In this document: positions 12,301-24,334 of the stretch, in pieces
Layout of the letters: the number at the start of each line of letters is the position of its first letter
Position numbering within the stretch: position 1 is the first letter of the stretch
Assembly: GCA_039519185.1 (NCBI GenBank)
Contig: CM076849.1
Location: 59,779,087-59,843,086 of the forward strand
Length of the DNA stretch: 64,000 nt
Direction: 5' to 3'
Source of the DNA: Astragalus membranaceus
Lineage: Eukaryota; Streptophyta; Magnoliopsida; Fabales; Fabaceae
Translations under genes and position numbers: made by a program
Notes under the pieces: model-generated
What the model was told of the DNA's origin: nothing
The model's database searches: none
The model's input: the letters and a program-made list of their open reading frames with translations, nothing else

Positions 12301-12741
12301 ATCATAAGCTTTATTATATTGCTAGATGAACTCACCCCTTCTGTTTGAATGTTACCCCTATGCGGTAACGTGCAGGTGATCTTGAGTGAAGGCTTAGGTA
12401 TCTTCACTAGCTGAGTCGGGTCGTCTGCTCTGATTATGTAACACTAAGGGGAAATGATGTTGTTTAAGTTACTTATGGTTGTTGTTGTTGTTGGATTTTA
12501 GTATTGTCAGCCTTGCCTGGTTGCAATGCCTATTACAATTAAATTGTTGGATTTTCCGCTGTGAGGTTATATTTTAATTTACAATGACGTTTTGTAAGTA
12601 GTATAAGACTGTTTTCGAAAAGCGAGTAATTTGGCGCGTGATGTTTAACGAAGTAAGTGTGACATCCCTTGTGGTGTATTTAAAATTTGAAAACTCTGAT
12701 TTTTATGCAAATAAATTAATGGGTAGAAAAGGGGTGTTACA
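9389..12741 (+). mobile_element. LTR 3 (3' LTR) of the LARD-like element
   Basis: This complete 3353-bp LTR has the same termini. It is followed not by a PBS but by new sequence starting TCCAG, so it is the right end of the tandem element. TCCAG is the expected right copy of a 5-bp target site duplication. The left copy is outside the window, so this cannot be verified here. Confidence 0.95.
11936..12078 (+). repeat. 24-bp UUCG-hairpin minisatellite (LTR3, 6 units)
   Basis: Same array as in LTR2, with the same unit number and the same shortened last unit. Confidence 0.92.
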
Positions 12742-13634
12742 TCCAGCCTTTCCCGCCAACTTCCCACCAGTAGAATGCTGTCTCATGGTTCGTGTAGATT
12801 GCCAGCTCAGTGTCGTCGCCAACTAGGCTTCAGTTTCAGTCAGCGAAATAATGGGATGTGGTGTGGTCTGTCAGAAAAGTAACAGGACCAGCAGGTGTAG
12901 ATGCGTAAGAATGTCAGATTTTTTTTTGATCAGAGCAGTGTCAGAATTTGAGAACTGACACACGCATACACTGGCAAGACACAAAGCTGTTGTTTCTATA
13001 TTTTTATTTTTTGAATATCTCTCTCATAAAGAACAAAACGCTTGTGTACCTCTCTATCTGCTCTCTTTCTTTCTCTCCCCATCTCTCATTCTTCTTCCCT
13101 TTTCATATTCTGAAAAAATCTACACCTGTTCATATCACTCTCTTATGGTTTCCATTGATTTGATATGTTAAACAACATCATCATGGCGGAGGTAGCAAAA
13201 GTTAGCGAAACTTTAAGGGCAACCACACAAGGCTACGGCTCCGGGAACCAAAGGAAGGGGTTGAAGGTTAAGGTTAAACTTCTCAAATTTTAAAGAAAGC
13301 TTCCATCTCAGACTCATTTATAACTCTTTCAGTTTTCTTCGTCACTATTTTCAAGTTCTTCAATGGTAAGGTATTTTGTTGTTTCAATTTTTTGGGTTCC
13401 TTCTTCAACTGATGTTCGTCTCCCTGTACATATGTCATTCTATCTTTCCTTTTTCTTCTTCTTCACCATTCTTTTAATATGACTGATTTGAAGGCAACCA
13501 TGTTTTTAAACATAGGGATTTTTGGGATTTTGCTAATTTTATGGATAGGGATTTTACGTTTTTTATTGATTATAGGGATTTTACTGATTTTGAGTTGGAG
13601 ATTTGAGATCTAGACGCTTCAAGGAGAGGGAAAG

Positions 13635-13728
13635 ATGGGAGAGCGGCGGTGCAAACGGTGTTCGAATGCGGAGGTGCAAACGGTGCAGACGACGCCTGCG
13701 GTGACCGAATCGGCACTCACAGCAGAAG
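13635..13728 (+). pseudogene. Exon-like island with 5' ATG and splice donor, unidentified
   Basis: A GC-richer stretch opens with ATG and stays in frame to GCAGAAG followed by GTATGG, a plausible splice donor. It contains a short internal repeat (GGTGCAAACGGTG twice). The encoded peptide (MGERRCKRCSNAEVQ...) is not one I recognise. It could be a first exon caught by the Helitron that ends at 15629, or chance. Confidence 0.25.
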
Positions 13729-14287
13729 GTATGGTTACCCCTCTTCTTTCCTCACTCTTATTCTTTTGCTCCCTAAATTGTTTCTCTCTATTTTTTTTGG
13801 TCTTTTACGATGAAAGTCTCCCATTTGTGTTGCTTCTTTGATGAAATTCCTAAGCTTGGATTAGGGAGAATTGGTGGTTCTGCAGTTGATTCTATCAAAG
13901 TTCTGGGTTTGTTAATTATATTCCCCATTTCTTTTGTCATTTTGATTTGTTGCTTTCTACCATCGCACTTATTGTTGCTTATTACAAGCCCTTTGGCTAG
14001 ATAGAGAGATAGAGAAAAGAGGAAGAAGTAAGAAAGGAGGGCTCATTGTTGCCAAGTTTTTTTGCCAGTCATTAGTGCCACGCCATTGCATAGTAGTGAT
14101 GCAAATCTCTATCTCCCTGTTGGTAAGATTTTGATTGTCTTCGAATTTGTTATTCCTATTTATGGTGCTATATGCTATGTTTTTCACAATTCATGCTTTC
14201 ATTTATTTTTTGTTTAATTTTACAACTTTTAAATCTGAAGTGTCATAATTACAACATGATAAATACATTTGTTATTCCTATTTATAG

Positions 14288-14330
14288 GACATGATGATGA
14301 CGACGACGACGATGGAGCTTCTTTCACATG
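14288..14330 (+). pseudogene. Micro-exon-like segment coding an Asp run
   Basis: CTATTTATAG precedes and GTATATG follows, giving good acceptor and donor context around 43 bases. In one frame they encode HDDDDDDDGASFT. No family is assigned. Confidence 0.2.
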
Positions 14331-15600
14331 GTATATGTATGCTTCTTTTTGCAATTTTTGCAATGGTATAGAAATTTAAGGTGATATATTGTATTGGAGT
14401 TATTAATTCTTTCCAGTAATTACTTATTATGCTATTGGGGTTAAGTACTAATTTTGTTGTTTGTGTTTGTACTGTAGAATAAAACTAAATGAAGCATCTT
14501 ATTGCTTTTGATTGTGGTGCTTTTTGTATTTGGCATTGATCCATTCGGTTAATTATGTTGGGGCCAAAACTCATATAAGGTACTTAAATGGTTCATTAGT
14601 CTAATGGCTTAATATTTATACTAAACTTTTGCAGACTTCAACTGCATGTGTTACTTGGATTTCTAAACTCATTTGAGTTAGTCTAATGTCAGTGTAGGTC
14701 CCTAATACTGTTAGAGTTTTGGTATGCATAAGAGAAGAAATTATAGTTCATAATAAAAATTAACTATATGTTGTCTGCTCTTTCTTTCCCTATTGTAAAA
14801 TGCTATGATCATATTAAAATATAAGATTTTATTTATAAGTCTTATTTCGTTTGATTTTTGACAGATTGTCACTGATATCATGTGATGTTCTCAGGAGCAT
14901 CCTACGTGTGTTTTGGTATTCACTGCAACATATATTTGTACTATCTACAAAGATTGATTGGCTAAGGGACTCAATTAAAGTGTTGTAAGTTTTATTTGTC
15001 AAACATAATGAAAGGTAAGTTAGTGATTGAGGTATTCTCAGCTGCATATGAATTCTTTAGTGCATTGTCTTTTAATGAAGTAAGGGTGGAGAAATGTATG
15101 GTATAGGAATTTGTGATCAACACTTCTGCATTACATTCATTGTTGAGTTAAATAACCTATATAGTAAATCTTGCATTACATTCATTATTCCTTTCATTAT
15201 TCTGCTATAAAAATGTCTGCGGATTTTTTTTACATTCTCTATAGGAATTCCTTATTCCGAGACACATTACTATAGAACTCAACATTAGTCCACTGTTAAA
15301 AATGACTGTTGGTTAGTGTGTTTGCAGTTTATGGATGTCTGTTATTTTGCTTACCTTTCTTGCTTTTAATGCTATTTTGTTTTTCATTTGTAGTATTTTT
15401 CTATCGATTTCTGTAGATGGCCTAACCCCTGATAACCCAATTATTATGTAATAACTAGCATTTCTACTACTGTTATCATTTTTTCTTTCGCTTTCATCCT
15501 TTTGAATCTTTTAAACATATTAGTTGTTAAAATTTGACTTCAATTTATTATTAATCTAATTTTGGTCTTATAATATTTCTGTAGACTCTAAAACTTTGGC

Positions 15601-15629
15601 CCCGTGCATCGCACGGGTCACGACGCTAG
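15601..15629 (+). mobile_element. Helitron 3' terminus
   Basis: The hairpin CCCGTGC-ATC-GCACGGG (15601-15617) is followed 8 bases later by CTAG at 15626-15629 and then a T. A GC-rich hairpin about 10 nt before a terminal CTRR, with T as the next host base, is the diagnostic Helitron right end. The matching left end should be a TC preceded by A, somewhere upstream. Confidence 0.75.
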
Positions 15630-16425
15630 TTTATTTATAAAGGAAGAAACATCTGAATACAATGCGAACACAGTCTACATCCAATTATCCCGCCAAGTCT
15701 CACTTTAATTTTTGTTTGGTTATTCATTTTTTTCTTACCTGAACATTGAGTTTTTAGCCTACTTCTTTTACTATTTTCACCAAAAAGAGTCTCAGCATCG
15801 CCTTCCACGCCATCACTCCATTTGCGTTTCTTCTCCCCTTGGCCAATAGATGCTTCATCAATTCAATGCATTAAACATGTGATTTGGTTGTGAGATATGA
15901 TGGGTTGAGACGATGCTTTTATTAACTTAAAATCGGTGGGCTAGAAACAACGTTGGGCAATTAGAATGAATGTTTTCCCAACCAACATGCACGTTATAAT
16001 GCATTAAACAATATCTTGCACAATTTCAATGTCTTTGTATACTAGAATGGTGGGATTGTAGACACCAACGTTGGGAAAACCTTCCAATGTGAGCAATCAA
16101 CAGCGTTCAAAGTGCATGATGGTTGCACACTCCTGACACTTTAAGGAGATTACAAACAAAATTGAGGCTTGGAGAAAACCAAAGGGAAGGGTGGCTGATG
16201 TCATATATCGTTACAATTTTGGTGCGAAACTACATTTTGTGAAAATAGCACAACACTATCTGTGTGCGTGCATGGGTATTTTGCTAGTTAAAATATACGA
16301 AATAAAAACCCAATACAAAAATTGCAAAACCAAATTACGATTTCCCAAAAGCACAACAAAAAATTAAAAATTTAGACCTTGAGAAATTGCAGGACATAAA
16401 AAAAAACCAACAAAATACACACTAG
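15630..16425. other. Intergenic DNA, no feature seen
   Basis: No ORF with recognisable content, no RNA gene and no clear repeat. The stretch is AT-rich. Confidence 0.5.
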
Positions 16426-16434
16426 TATTTTTTA

Positions 16435-17531
16435 GGCTAAATAGCACTTTTGGTCCTTTATCTTTGCTCCAGATTTTACTTTGATCCTTTATCTTTTTTT
16501 TGGTCCATTTTGGTCCTTTATCTTTCATTTTCGTTTCACTTTGGTCCTTTATCTTTTTTTTGGTCCGTTTTGGTCCTTTATCTTTCATTTTCGTTTCATT
16601 TTGGTCCCTCACGTTATTATTTAATTCAATTAAAACATTAAAACAATTAAAACAATTAAAACAATTAAAACAAAATTATTTTAAAACAATTAAAACAATA
16701 TTTTGGTCCCCCACCGTGAACCCCTCCCCCCCCCCAACGTGAACCGCTCCCCCTCACCGTGAGCCACCAACAACCTTGATTCACTGTCATACAGAGCATC
16801 GGTGGTGCAAGATCAAAATCAAAAACCAAAATCAAAATCAATGCACAAAATCAATGTTCAAAATCAATGTTCATCAACCTTGATTCACTGAAATCGATGC
16901 ACAAAATCAAAATCAAAAACCAGATCTGACTTTCAGTTTCGATTTGTTCATGAACCCACATCATGTTCTTCAAGAGCGATTTGACTTTCAGTTTCGATTT
17001 CAACATCGATTTCAATTTCGACTTCGACTTCTTTCAGTTTCGATTTCAACATCGATTTCAGTTTCGATTTCAATAGCGATTTCAGTTTCGATGGTGCAAG
17101 AAATTAACGAAATCGAAAATGAAGCAAAACCTATTTTAGGGAAAAATCCAGAAACCCAGATCTGGAATTGAGAAGGGGTTGAATGTTGTTGATTTTCAGA
17201 TTTGTTGTTGATTTGGGAGTTGAATGTTGATTTTCAGATTTGGGGGTTGAATGTTGATTTTGAGGTGTATCGTGGTGGTTGACGGTTGTGGGTGGTGGTT
17301 GACGGTGGTGGGTGGTGGTGGTTGGTGCTGGACGGTGGGGGGGGGGGGGGTTATGTTTTATTTTTTTAATTGTTTTAATTGAATTAATTGTTTTAATTGA
17401 ATTAAATAATAACGTGAAGGACCAAAATGAAACGAAAATGAAAGATAAAGGACCAAAACGGACCCAAAAAAAGATAAAGGACCAAAGTGAAATCTGGAGC
17501 AAAGATAAAGGACCAAAAGTGCTATTTAGCC
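16435..17531. mobile_element. Mutator-like non-autonomous element with long terminal inverted repeats
   Basis: The left end GGCTAAATAGCACTTTTGGT and the right end ...AAAGTGCTATTTAGCC are inverted copies. The arms carry repeated TTTGGTCCTTTATCTTT blocks on the left and their complements on the right, and extend roughly 200-300 bp. The flanks TATTTTTTA (16426-16434) and TATTTTTTT (17532-17540) match at 8 of 9, a 9-bp TSD as expected for Mutator. Between the arms lie (AATTAAAAC)n, poly-C/poly-G runs and CAGTTTCGATTTCAACATCG repeats. No transposase is visible; peptides from the arms are repeat translations. Confidence 0.75.
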
Positions 17532-17859
17532 TATTTTTTTTATCAATAATTACACAACAAGGCTGGTCGATAGATTTTGGGTGCTCTGGGAAAATTGAAA
17601 AAATTGTGCCTTAATCACTTTGTAAATACTATCTCTTTTGCATTTTTTTGTTGCAAAATCTTTAGTATATTATTTACAGTAAATGTTATTTTATAACCCA
17701 TTTTTGATTGGAATGAAAAAGTACTATTCAATCTATCTTGAGACATAGTAAATTTGATGTTTTATAAACAACTTTGGTTAATTACTATAGTTTTGTTTAA
17801 TTTTTTATTAGAATTTTTTTGTTATTTTCTTGTAAATTCATAATCTTTTTATTTTAATA

Positions 17860-17900
17860 TCTATATATACTAGTAGGAAAACAAAAATTTGGTGCCCCCT
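17860..17900 (+). mobile_element. Possible Helitron 5' terminus
   Basis: TCTATATATACTAGTAGGAA begins directly after an A. Many plant Helitrons start with TC and a similar TCTATA..ACTA sequence. No matching hairpin-CTRR end was found before the Ogre LTR starts at 19058. Confidence 0.3.
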
Positions 17901-18410
17901 CCCACCCATGCTCAAGACCACCACTGTTACACGCTTGTATAATTACAATCATGTGTGAATATCGTGTTATTTTTTTTGTATTTCCACGCAACCTCTCTTG
18001 TTTCGCACGCGAGGAGTGGAGCCTGGGTGAGGTGAGAGTAGAATTAAAAGCATATTATTATTTTTTATTTAATTGCTACCGTCCCCAATGGTAGTTTTTA
18101 AAGTGATTTTTACCAATTAGGGAGAGTATCTTATACAAATTACCATTAGGGAGAGAAAAATTGCTTAATGAGTGGGAGTCTTTCTATAGTTACTCTCTCT
18201 TTCAATAATGTGAGTTATTTATTGATAATGTGATTATATGTAGTTTTTTGCGAGACTCATTTAATAAATTTTTTAGAGATGTTTTTTGGGTAAGAAAGAT
18301 GAAAACAAAAAAAACAACTAAAAAATAATATTAAAAAAGAGTTGTTGGATTAGAGATATTGAGTGCTTATTAAAAAATAATATTAAAAATATTATAAATG
18401 AGTGATGTGT
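17901..18410. other. Intergenic AT-rich DNA, no feature seen
   Basis: Nothing coding or repetitive stands out apart from homopolymer runs. Confidence 0.45.
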
Positions 18411-18418
18411 ACTGGTAT

Positions 18419-18887
18419 CAAGGGCGGCTCCTTGTGTTATTATGGGGTAGCCAATACTACCCAAAAATAAAAATAAGTATAAAGCCTACTATATATATTA
18501 CAATGTTATTTTGCCACCCAAAAATATAAACTAATTTTATTATATTTATCTAATACTTCATTTGTCTCACAATTATTTTCATACTTACTTATTTCACACA
18601 AATTAAAAATATATTATGAATAAAAGAGAATAGTACTACTCTCCTCTTATACTATTTGTTGTTTTGTCATAACCAACGTGTCCCAATTTGATTGGTTTTT
18701 ACATTTTCATTGAAAGATTTATTTTTCCACTTATTCTTTTTTATTATGAGAATTTGTTAATTCAATGTGACCAAAAATTTATTTGAGCGAAAAAATAAAG
18801 AGTAAAATAGGACATCATGCAACAACTTTTAAAAAAATTACTTTTGTATTTAGGCTCCACATAAAAACTAGACTAGGTCCGCCACTA
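18419..18887. mobile_element. Degenerate hAT-like MITE
   Basis: The left end CAAGGGCGGCTCC and the right end GGTCCGCCACTA are imperfect inverted repeats of the common plant hAT type. The flanks ACTGGTAT (18411-18418) and ACAAGTAT (18888-18895) match at 6 of 8, consistent with a decayed 8-bp TSD. There is no transposase. Confidence 0.45.
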
Positions 18888-19733
18888 ACAAGTATGCCTC
18901 CTTTAAGCACCAAAATGATGGTTGCTCAATTGGAAATGATCTGGTTGTCAAAATCTTTTTGGAAATGATCTTACATGAGACGGAGAAAGAGAAAGAAAAT
19001 CGGAATGACGGGATCATGGGAGAAAGAGACGACTTGCGTCATATTTTTATTGGCTATTGTTATACCCCAATTTTGCCCGATCTTTCTATCGTACTTGTTT
19101 TAGCCCCGTATCACAAGCTCATGGCGTTTCGAACGCTATTTTGCTTTTAATTCGGACCGGTTTGTCCAATTGGGCCTATGCCCAACCTTTTGGGCCTGAT
19201 TTTGTCAGCTCGCCTAATTGGGCTTACGCTTAGTGTTTCAAACCAGTTTTTAATAAATGGGCTTATGTCTAATGTTTTAGTCGTGGGACTAATTGGGCCT
19301 ATGTGTTGCTTTTGGACCTATGTTAGTATTATGTTTAGATTGGGCCTTATTTTAGTCATTTGTCTAATTGGGCATATGTTTAGTTTTGATTGGACTTGGC
19401 CCAATATAATCATTCTCTTCAATTTTGACCAAAAATAAATCTGTCAACATCAAAATAACAAATATAATCAAAAATCAATAAAAGTTAATTTACACATATT
19501 TACAATAATCCAAAAATCCAAAAAAATTAAATTAAAAAAATACAAAAATAATACAATCCGAAAATAATAAAAAAAATACAAAAAATAGAAAAAACGAAAA
19601 TACATAAAAATAACAGCAGCACAGCAGCTTCCTTGGGCCTGTTCTTGCTGAGCAAGTTTTCTCAACAAGTCCAAATACCTGAAAAAGGAAAGAAATGGGG
19701 AAGGATCAGCAAAAAACCCCTAATTTTTTTACC

Positions 19734-19741
19734 TATATAAA
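19734..19741 (+). promoter_or_regulatory. TATA box of the Ogre 5' LTR
   Basis: TATATAAA in CCTATATAAACAAGC, inside the U3 part of the LTR. A purine-rich stretch follows about 30 bp downstream, a reasonable transcription start. Confidence 0.55.
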
Positions 19742-20465
19742 CAAGCTGAATCCAGAGAGAAAAGGACAGCAACTTACACAGACAGAAATTACATAGAATT
19801 CAGAACCAAAAGATTAGGGTTTTCACATTGAAACCCTAATCGCAAAACACTAAAAATCCAGAAACAGAATTAGCAGGAGCAGAAGTAGTCAAGGTAGCAG
19901 TAGCAGTGGTTAACAACAGTCGAACAAAAGTTCAGAATCTGGAAAAACAGGTTGGTGTTCCTTTTATTCAAAAATACAAAATCCTGTGACATAGGTGTAA
20001 TCTGTGATGCATTAACCTTTTTAGATGTTCACATGTTAAGTAAATTGTACATATAGCAACTGCAACTATATTTTGATCATTCTCTTAGTAATACATATGC
20101 CCTGTAAACTTTTTGTATGAATAGATTAGGCCTTTTAAAAAAAATTAGGAGCTAATCAGGTTTATAAAAAATTTAGATTTAAAAAAAAATCAATTTGTAG
20201 TAAGGCATTGATTACGAACAACTTCTGTTTGTTTTTTTAGAAAAATTAGGGTTCTGTTAATTTGTTTTGAAAAGGAAAATGAAATCAGCAATTTAGCCAG
20301 AAATTTGCTTTAAAGAAAGTAGGCAAAGATTTTAGCTGAAAATAGGGTTTAGTTTTTTAGGAATCAGAAATCAAAAACAGGTAAAAGTGTAAATCAAAAC
20401 GGAGAAAATGAAAATAAAAGGAATGAAACGCAAAAAGCTGGAACCGAAACGTTACCTATTAGTCC

Positions 20466-20492
20466 CGGCCACCGTACCGTAGACGGTGGCCG
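20466..20492. repeat. Perfect 10-bp hairpin in the Ogre LTR
   Basis: CGGCCACCGT and ACGGTGGCCG flank a 7-nt loop. It lies in a GC-rich part of the leader. Function unknown. Confidence 0.7.
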
Positions 20493-21427
20493 TTCGCACC
20501 AAGCACCACCGCTAGCCCTCCCCAACCGAGCCGTCAGCCTTCATCCTCCCTGGGAAACAAAAACAAACGTCAGAAATAAGAAGATCAGAATCAAAAGGAA
20601 GAAGAGGAGAACCGTAAAAAAACAAAAGTAACGAAACTCACCCCCTTTAGAGTCCGACCACCGCAGCTCCCTCCGTTTCCTCCCACTCCTCCGTCAGACT
20701 CTCTATCCATCACCACCGAAAGCCCCCTTCGTCGAAGCCTTCGCGTCCTCATCACCGCCACTTCCGTCGAAGTCCCCGTGTTTCCGTCGCCGTCGTTGAA
20801 CACTGTCAACACCGTCCATCACGGTAGACCCACTACTGCCGCGTCGCACCACCGCGAACCACCCTGTGTCACCATCAGCGCCTCCGTGGCCCTCTCCTCT
20901 CCCCTTTTCTTCTCCTCCCTTTCTTCTTTCTTTCTATCTAGTCTCTCTGCCATGCTCCCTCTCTCTGCAAACCTCCCTCTCTCCGCAAACCTCCCTCTCT
21001 CTCCGTAAATTTCTCTCTCTCACCCAAAATTTTCGCACTCTCTCACCAAAACTTGGTGCGTGCGGCGCTGAAGATTAAGGAAATTAGGGTTCCAACAATG
21101 TTTCCTTTTATACTCCTACTATTATTTTTACTGATTTATTTATTTTAAAACAAAATTAATAGTTCGGATTGATACCTACACCCCATGTTTAATAAACGCA
21201 ACACCCTTTTTTAGGCCCATTCGCAGACCAACCAGCCCACACGGGCCAGTCTATAAAATACTAACTGGGCTGCTGCTTTTCGCACCCAGTTTTAACAATA
21301 CAACTCCCTTTCTGCAAACTGCACCCCATTTTACTGCTGCATCCTCCCTTCTCGTTTTTATTAATTTCTTTTACAAAAAACCTATAAAATACATAAATAA
21401 TTTACTTAATTCCCAAAAAATATAAAT

Positions 21428-21890
21428 AGGGGACTAAGTCGACTGTACAGTCGGGTTAGTCTGCTTTTTAGGTCACTAATGAACCGTTACGGATCATGTC
21501 CTAAAATCCCTATTTAAAACAAATAATTTCTAAGTCAAAATAAACACAAACATATTTCTTCCCACAAGTCAAATTTTCAAACAGGGGATTAAGCCGACTG
21601 TACAGACGGGTTAGTCACGGTTTTAGGACGAATGAACCGTACGGATCAAGAGTCCTAAAACCCCTATTCAAATAAAATCAAACCACCACACATCAAACTA
21701 TCTTCCAAACTTCAAAAACTCCATTTTCACAAAGTAGGGGACTAAACCGACTGCATAGTCGGGTTAGTCATCATTTCAGGACAAATGAACTGATCACTTA
21801 GGAGTCCTAAAATCCCTAAATAAAATACACCAACAAACAAACTTTTTCTACTCAAGAACTACGTGTGATTTGATTCTCTACCAAGAGATA
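21428..21890 (+). repeat. Three subrepeats of about 154 bp in the Ogre LTR
   Basis: Copies start at 21428, 21583 and 21736 with AGGGGACTAA or AGGGGATTAA. They contain CCGACTG.ACAG.CGGGTTAGTC and GAATGAACCG...CCTAAAA.CCCTA. The first contains the perfect palindrome GACTGTACAGTC. The third overlaps the start of the 529-bp triplication. Confidence 0.8.
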
Positions 21891-23334
21891 CGTAGGAGCA
21901 GAGGGCGGCCGACCTCTGTCAATTGCACTAATAAAAAACCTTTTTTAGCCTTTTCCAAAATAGTCATTTTCCTAAATAAAATATCAATTTTCTTCTTTCT
22001 TTTTAATTCACAATAAAAGGGTAAAAATAAATATTTTCAAAATTAACTTTCGCTTCTACAACTAATTGGCAGGTAACCTTCCTTAGGAAGGATGTCGTGG
22101 GGTGCTAATACCTTCCCCACACATAATCGACTCCCGAACCCTAATCTGGTCTCAAGGACCCTTATCCATTCCAAAAGGGATTTTCCAATATTTGCCCTTA
22201 AACTAGATTTTGGTGGCGGCTTCATTTTTGAACCTTCGAGGAATCCTCACCCGGATTTTTCGGTCGCTACAGCTGGCGACTGCACAGTCGGGTTAGTCAT
22301 CATTTCAGGATAAATGAACTGATCACTCAGGAGTCCTAAAATCCCTAAATAAAATACACCAACAAACAAACTTTTTCTACTCAAGAACTACGTGTGATTT
22401 GATTCTCTACCAAGAGATACGTAGGAGCAGAGGGCGGCCGACCTCTGTCAATTGCATTAATAAAAAACCTTTTTTAGTCTTTTCCAAAATAGTCATTTTC
22501 CTAAATAAAATATCAATTTTCTTCTTTCTTTTTAATTCACAATAAAAGGGTAAAAATAAATATTTTCAAAATTAACTTTCGCTTCTACAACTAATTGGCA
22601 GGTAACCTTCCTTAGGAAGGATGTCGTGGGGTGCTAATACCTTCCCCACACATAATCGACTCCCGAACCCTAATCTGGTCTCAAGGACCCTTATCCATTC
22701 CAAAAGGGATTTTCCAATATTTGCCCTTAAACTAGATTTTGGTGGCGGCTTCATTTTTGAACCTTCGATGAATCCTCACCCGGATTTTTCGGTCGCTACA
22801 GCTGGCGACTGAACAGTCGGGTTAGTCATCATTTCAGGACAAATGAACTGATCACTCAGGAGTCCTAAAATCCCTAAATAAAATACACCAACAAACAAAC
22901 TTTTTCTACTCAAGAACTACGTGTGATTTGATTCTCTACCAAGAGATACATAGGAGCAGAGGGCAGCCGACCTCTGTCAATTGCACTAATAAAAAATATT
23001 TTTTAGTCTTTTCCAAAATAGTCATTTTCCTAAATAAAATATCAATTTTCTTCTTTCTTTTTAATTCACAATAAAAGGGTAAAAATAAATATTTTCAAAA
23101 TTAACTTTCGCTTTTACAACTAATTGGCAGGTAACCTTCCTTAGGAGGGATGTCGTGGGGTGCTAATACCTTCCCCACACATAATCGACTCCCGAACCCT
23201 AATCTGGTCTCAAGGACCCTTATCCATTTCAAAAGGGATTTTCCAATATTTGCCCTTAAACTAAATTTTGGCGGCGGCTTCATTTTTGAACCTTCGAGGA
23301 ATCCTCACCCGGATTTTTTGGTCGCTACAGCTGG
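21748..23334 (+). repeat. 529-bp tandem triplication covering LTR tail and PBS start
   Basis: Copies start at 21748, 22277 and 22806, and the array ends at 23334: exactly 3 x 529 bp, with only scattered differences. Each copy ends with the true LTR end GGTCGCTACA plus GCTGG of the PBS, then joins directly to CGACTG.. of the next copy. The shared CGACT at both sites points to a microhomology-mediated jump from PBS back into the LTR. Three look-alike 60-aa ORFs are products of this repeat. Confidence 0.93.
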
Positions 23335-24334
23335 CGACTTCACTGGGGACGTTTTAGAGAGTCAAACCTAGTCTAATTAGTTGTAGGATCAGTTGTTAAT
23401 TTAATGTTTCATTTTACCCTTCCCTTTCTGTCCTTTATTTTATCGCATATTATATTGATATGAAAACCCTAGGAAAGAAGACCACTTTTCTGTATGTATG
23501 TTTGTTTGTTTTGCAGCTTGGGGGGCATTCTTGATATTTTGCTCCTTCACACACTCCACTATCACACTTTTGCACACACGTGAGACTGGAGAATAACCTA
23601 AGTTAGAACGAGACTGCGTAGTGATGGCCTACTGGATGTGCGTCCTGTTGGGTGGTCACGAAAGTCTCACCTAGAGTTTGGTCTCTCTTGAGAATGTTGG
23701 CACTTCTAATAGCTTGCCTATTGTTGTTGATCAGTGTTCTTAATTGGGGTCGTTGGCTCTAGGAACCTTATGTAAGACTCTTTAGAGCTACCCTTTGAAA
23801 GGTTCACTTAATAGACAAGCCCTAGACCTATTCTCTAAGAAACCCTCGTAGGACACAAAGGAGCCTCATACCCCTGCATTCAAACAAACACTGATACATT
23901 TTGCCGGTATTCTTAAAAGAAAAAATTCTCAAAAAATCATGTGTTATTTTGGCAAATTATTTTTAGCATACCTCATGCATTTTTACCTGTCCCTTTTGCA
24001 TGGCATAAAAAATTTTTAATTATTGCACATTAACATTTCATTCCTCTTGCATTTCTATGACCGCTAGGGAATTGTAAGAGTTTCCTTCTGACGAGATCGA
24101 TCAAACATTTTGCATTAATAAATCTTAAGTTTCTTTCAGTTCTGCGTCAAACAGAAACTCACAATTTCCCCGGCGTAACACGAAATCATACATTTGCATT
24201 TCATGCACGTCCATTCATTCATTCATTCATGTACTTACAAAGAAAAAAAGAAAAAAATTGAAAAAATAAACAGAGAATAAAAGGGCAAGCTGGTTCATCA
24301 ACATTGCTACCGGACTAGTTCTCAAACAAGAAAA
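23330..24334 (+). other. Ogre PBS and untranslated leader
   Basis: TGGCGACTTCACTGGGGAC (23332-23350) is a slightly altered form of the tRNA-Arg PBS used by Ogre elements. The rest of the leader has no long ORF; the extra ORF found upstream of gag in some Ogre elements is not visible. Confidence 0.75.

Larger units (their letters stand above)
12742..15600. other. Flanking DNA without a recognisable gene; possible Helitron interior
   Basis: No protein domain is visible on either strand. The stretch from about 13170 to the Helitron 3' end at 15629 may be Helitron interior, but I could not place a convincing 5' TC end. Two exon-like islands are listed separately. The rest is AT-rich and intron-like. 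Confidence 0.5.
19058..23329 (+). mobile_element. 5' LTR of an Ogre/Tat-lineage Ty3 element, extended by a tandem triplication
   Basis: It begins TGTTATACCCCAATTTTGCC, the characteristic Ogre LTR start, and ends GGTCGCTACA before the GCTGGCGACT PBS. Its first 74 bp are repeated at 43903-43976. A TATA-like TATATAAA lies at 19734-19741. The sequence up to the first GGTCGCTACA end (22271) would give a 3214-bp LTR. The rest is two extra copies of the LTR tail, described separately. The upstream 5 bp (GCTAT) should be the TSD, but the right LTR end is missing. ORFs in it are not real genes. Confidence 0.9.

Noticed and set aside
16364..17614. Lys/Asp-rich and Phe/Ser-rich ORFs
   Set aside because: They translate the GGTCCTTTATCTTT repeats in the inverted arms of the Mutator-like MITE.
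20591..21078. Ser/Arg-rich and Leu/Ser-rich ORFs in a GC-rich block
   Set aside because: They lie within the Ogre LTR in CT-rich low-complexity sequence, overlap on both strands and have no domain.
22043..23371. Three related 60-73 aa ORFs on each strand
   Set aside because: They are the 529-bp tandem repeat of the Ogre LTR read in the same frames; there is no protein family.
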